Shown piece after piece: positions 33,303 to 33,608 of a DNA stretch of 33,608 bases. The stretch spans positions 1 to 33,608 of the forward strand of contig JAUQYW010000556.1 in assembly GCA_030587525.1 (NCBI GenBank), in the 5' to 3' direction. How positions within the stretch are numbered: position 1 is the first letter of the stretch; each line of letters begins with the position of its first letter. The translations under genes and the position numbers were made by a program. Under the pieces are notes generated by a model. It was not told the origin of the DNA, ran no database searches, and was given only the letters and a program-made list of their open reading frames with translations. This DNA comes from Candidatus Sigynarchaeota archaeon (GTDB taxonomy: Archaea; Asgardarchaeota; Lokiarchaeia; Sigynarchaeales; Sigynarchaeaceae).

Positions 33303-33608
33303 TCAGAAGCGGACCCAGGGTTTTGCTCTCCTCATTCTATATGCTTTTTCAGCATATTCATCGATCATCCGACCCGTGTTGAAATATGCACCTAACGTGA
33401 TCGCATGCTTCATCCGATCGACCCAATCATCCTTGTTATTGGCCCAGAGTGGATATATCTGATTTTCAAGCACGTCATAAAAGGAAAGGGGATCCTTCTC
33501 ATCTTGTGAATCCATAGCCTTGGGATCATCGGGACCGGGGCCGATTACCCAGCCAGCCTTGGAATCTCGCTCGTAACCATCAATCCACCACCCGTCAAGC
33601 ACGCTGAA
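33303..33608 (-). CDS. Alpha-glucan phosphorylase, C-terminal end (partial)
   Basis: The gene continues beyond the right edge; 102 residues of its C-terminus are visible, and the frame is open at base 33608 (FSVLDGWWIDGYE at the edge). The sequence LDGWWIDGYE, GWVIGPG, SFYDVLENQIYPLW, WVDRMKHAI and FNTGRMIDEYAEKAY matches the end of archaeal/bacterial glycogen (alpha-glucan) phosphorylases of the shorter GlgP/MalP-like type. These release glucose-1-phosphate from glycogen or maltodextrin using pyridoxal phosphate in the cytosol. The PLP-lysine and catalytic core are outside the window. The end at WVRF is only a few residues past the last conserved helix, as usual. Confidence 0.88.
   Translation of the reverse strand, partial: FSVLDGWWIDGYERDSKAGWVIGPGPDDPKAMDSQDEKDPLSFYDVLENQIYPLWANNKDDWVDRMKHAITLGAYFNTGRMIDEYAEKAYRMRRAKPWVRF

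Noticed and set aside
1..33608. CRISPR arrays, tRNA genes, insertion sequences, integrase or phage genes
   Set aside because: I looked for regularly spaced repeats, cloverleaf-like segments and recombinase motifs and saw none.

Overview
The window looks like a chromosomal segment of an archaeon, most likely an Asgard archaeon (Promethearchaeota). The reasons are an archaeal-type proteasome alpha subunit, an Arf-family small GTPase in an operon with a small-domain/winged-helix partner, TATA-like boxes about 25-30 nt upstream of several start codons (leaderless style) alongside strong GGAGG-type ribosome binding sites inside operons, and many large multi-pass membrane and N-glycosylation-rich surface proteins. 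Genes are GC-rich and intergenic spacers AT-rich. I cannot fix the class or order from sequence alone. I saw no tRNA, rRNA, CRISPR array, insertion sequence or phage gene.

Layout. 1-951: a 5'-truncated gene whose frame seems to break near 290-360. 980-2521: a 5-TM protein with an extracytoplasmic TIM-barrel-like domain. 2596-3908: a head-to-head pair of nearly identical 162-residue proteins resembling the DUF6379 / C-glycoside deglycosidase beta family, separated by an inverted copy of their own promoter region. 4031-6794: a signalling block with a longin/roadblock-like plus winged-helix protein and an Arf-like GTPase (minus strand), diverging from a KaiC/GvpD-like ATPase. 6883-7782: an 8-TM protein. 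7918-15180: a plus-strand operon of a long-chain acyl-CoA synthetase and two giant polytopic proteins ending in CPBP (CAAX protease-like) domains with degenerate active sites. 15298-16512: a 59-residue membrane peptide followed by a PfkB sugar kinase that lacks a normal start codon. 16558-20235: a 1225-residue surface protein with two membrane anchors and a cytoplasmic TPR-like tail. 20272-21027: proteasome alpha. 21483-22442: a DMT/NIPA-like transporter. 22522-23919: a zinc-ribbon protein with four LPxWxEEEL repeats. 24114-30194: a carbohydrate operon (12-TM MFS-like protein, GH99-like, 8-TM protein, GH9, PIG-L deacetylase). 30212-30409: a 65-residue tail-anchored peptide. 30485-32026: an all-helical protein. 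32093-33256: a cytosolic TIM-barrel-like protein related to the one at 980-2521. 33303-33608: the C-terminal end of an alpha-glucan phosphorylase running off the window.

How the genes may work together (inference): the main theme is polysaccharide handling. Surface-anchored GH9 and GH99-like enzymes, a PIG-L deacetylase and a 12-TM permease-like protein could process and import glycans. The PfkB kinase, the DUF6379-like pair and the glucan phosphorylase would act on sugars inside the cell. A second theme is membrane biology: acyl-CoA synthetase with the paired CPBP-like proteins, and the Arf-like GTPase module. The strongest candidates for something undescribed are the paired inactive-looking CPBP giants, the membrane-anchored/cytosolic pair of related TIM-barrel proteins, the inverted DUF6379-like duplication with its mirrored promoter, and the LPxWxEEEL repeat protein.
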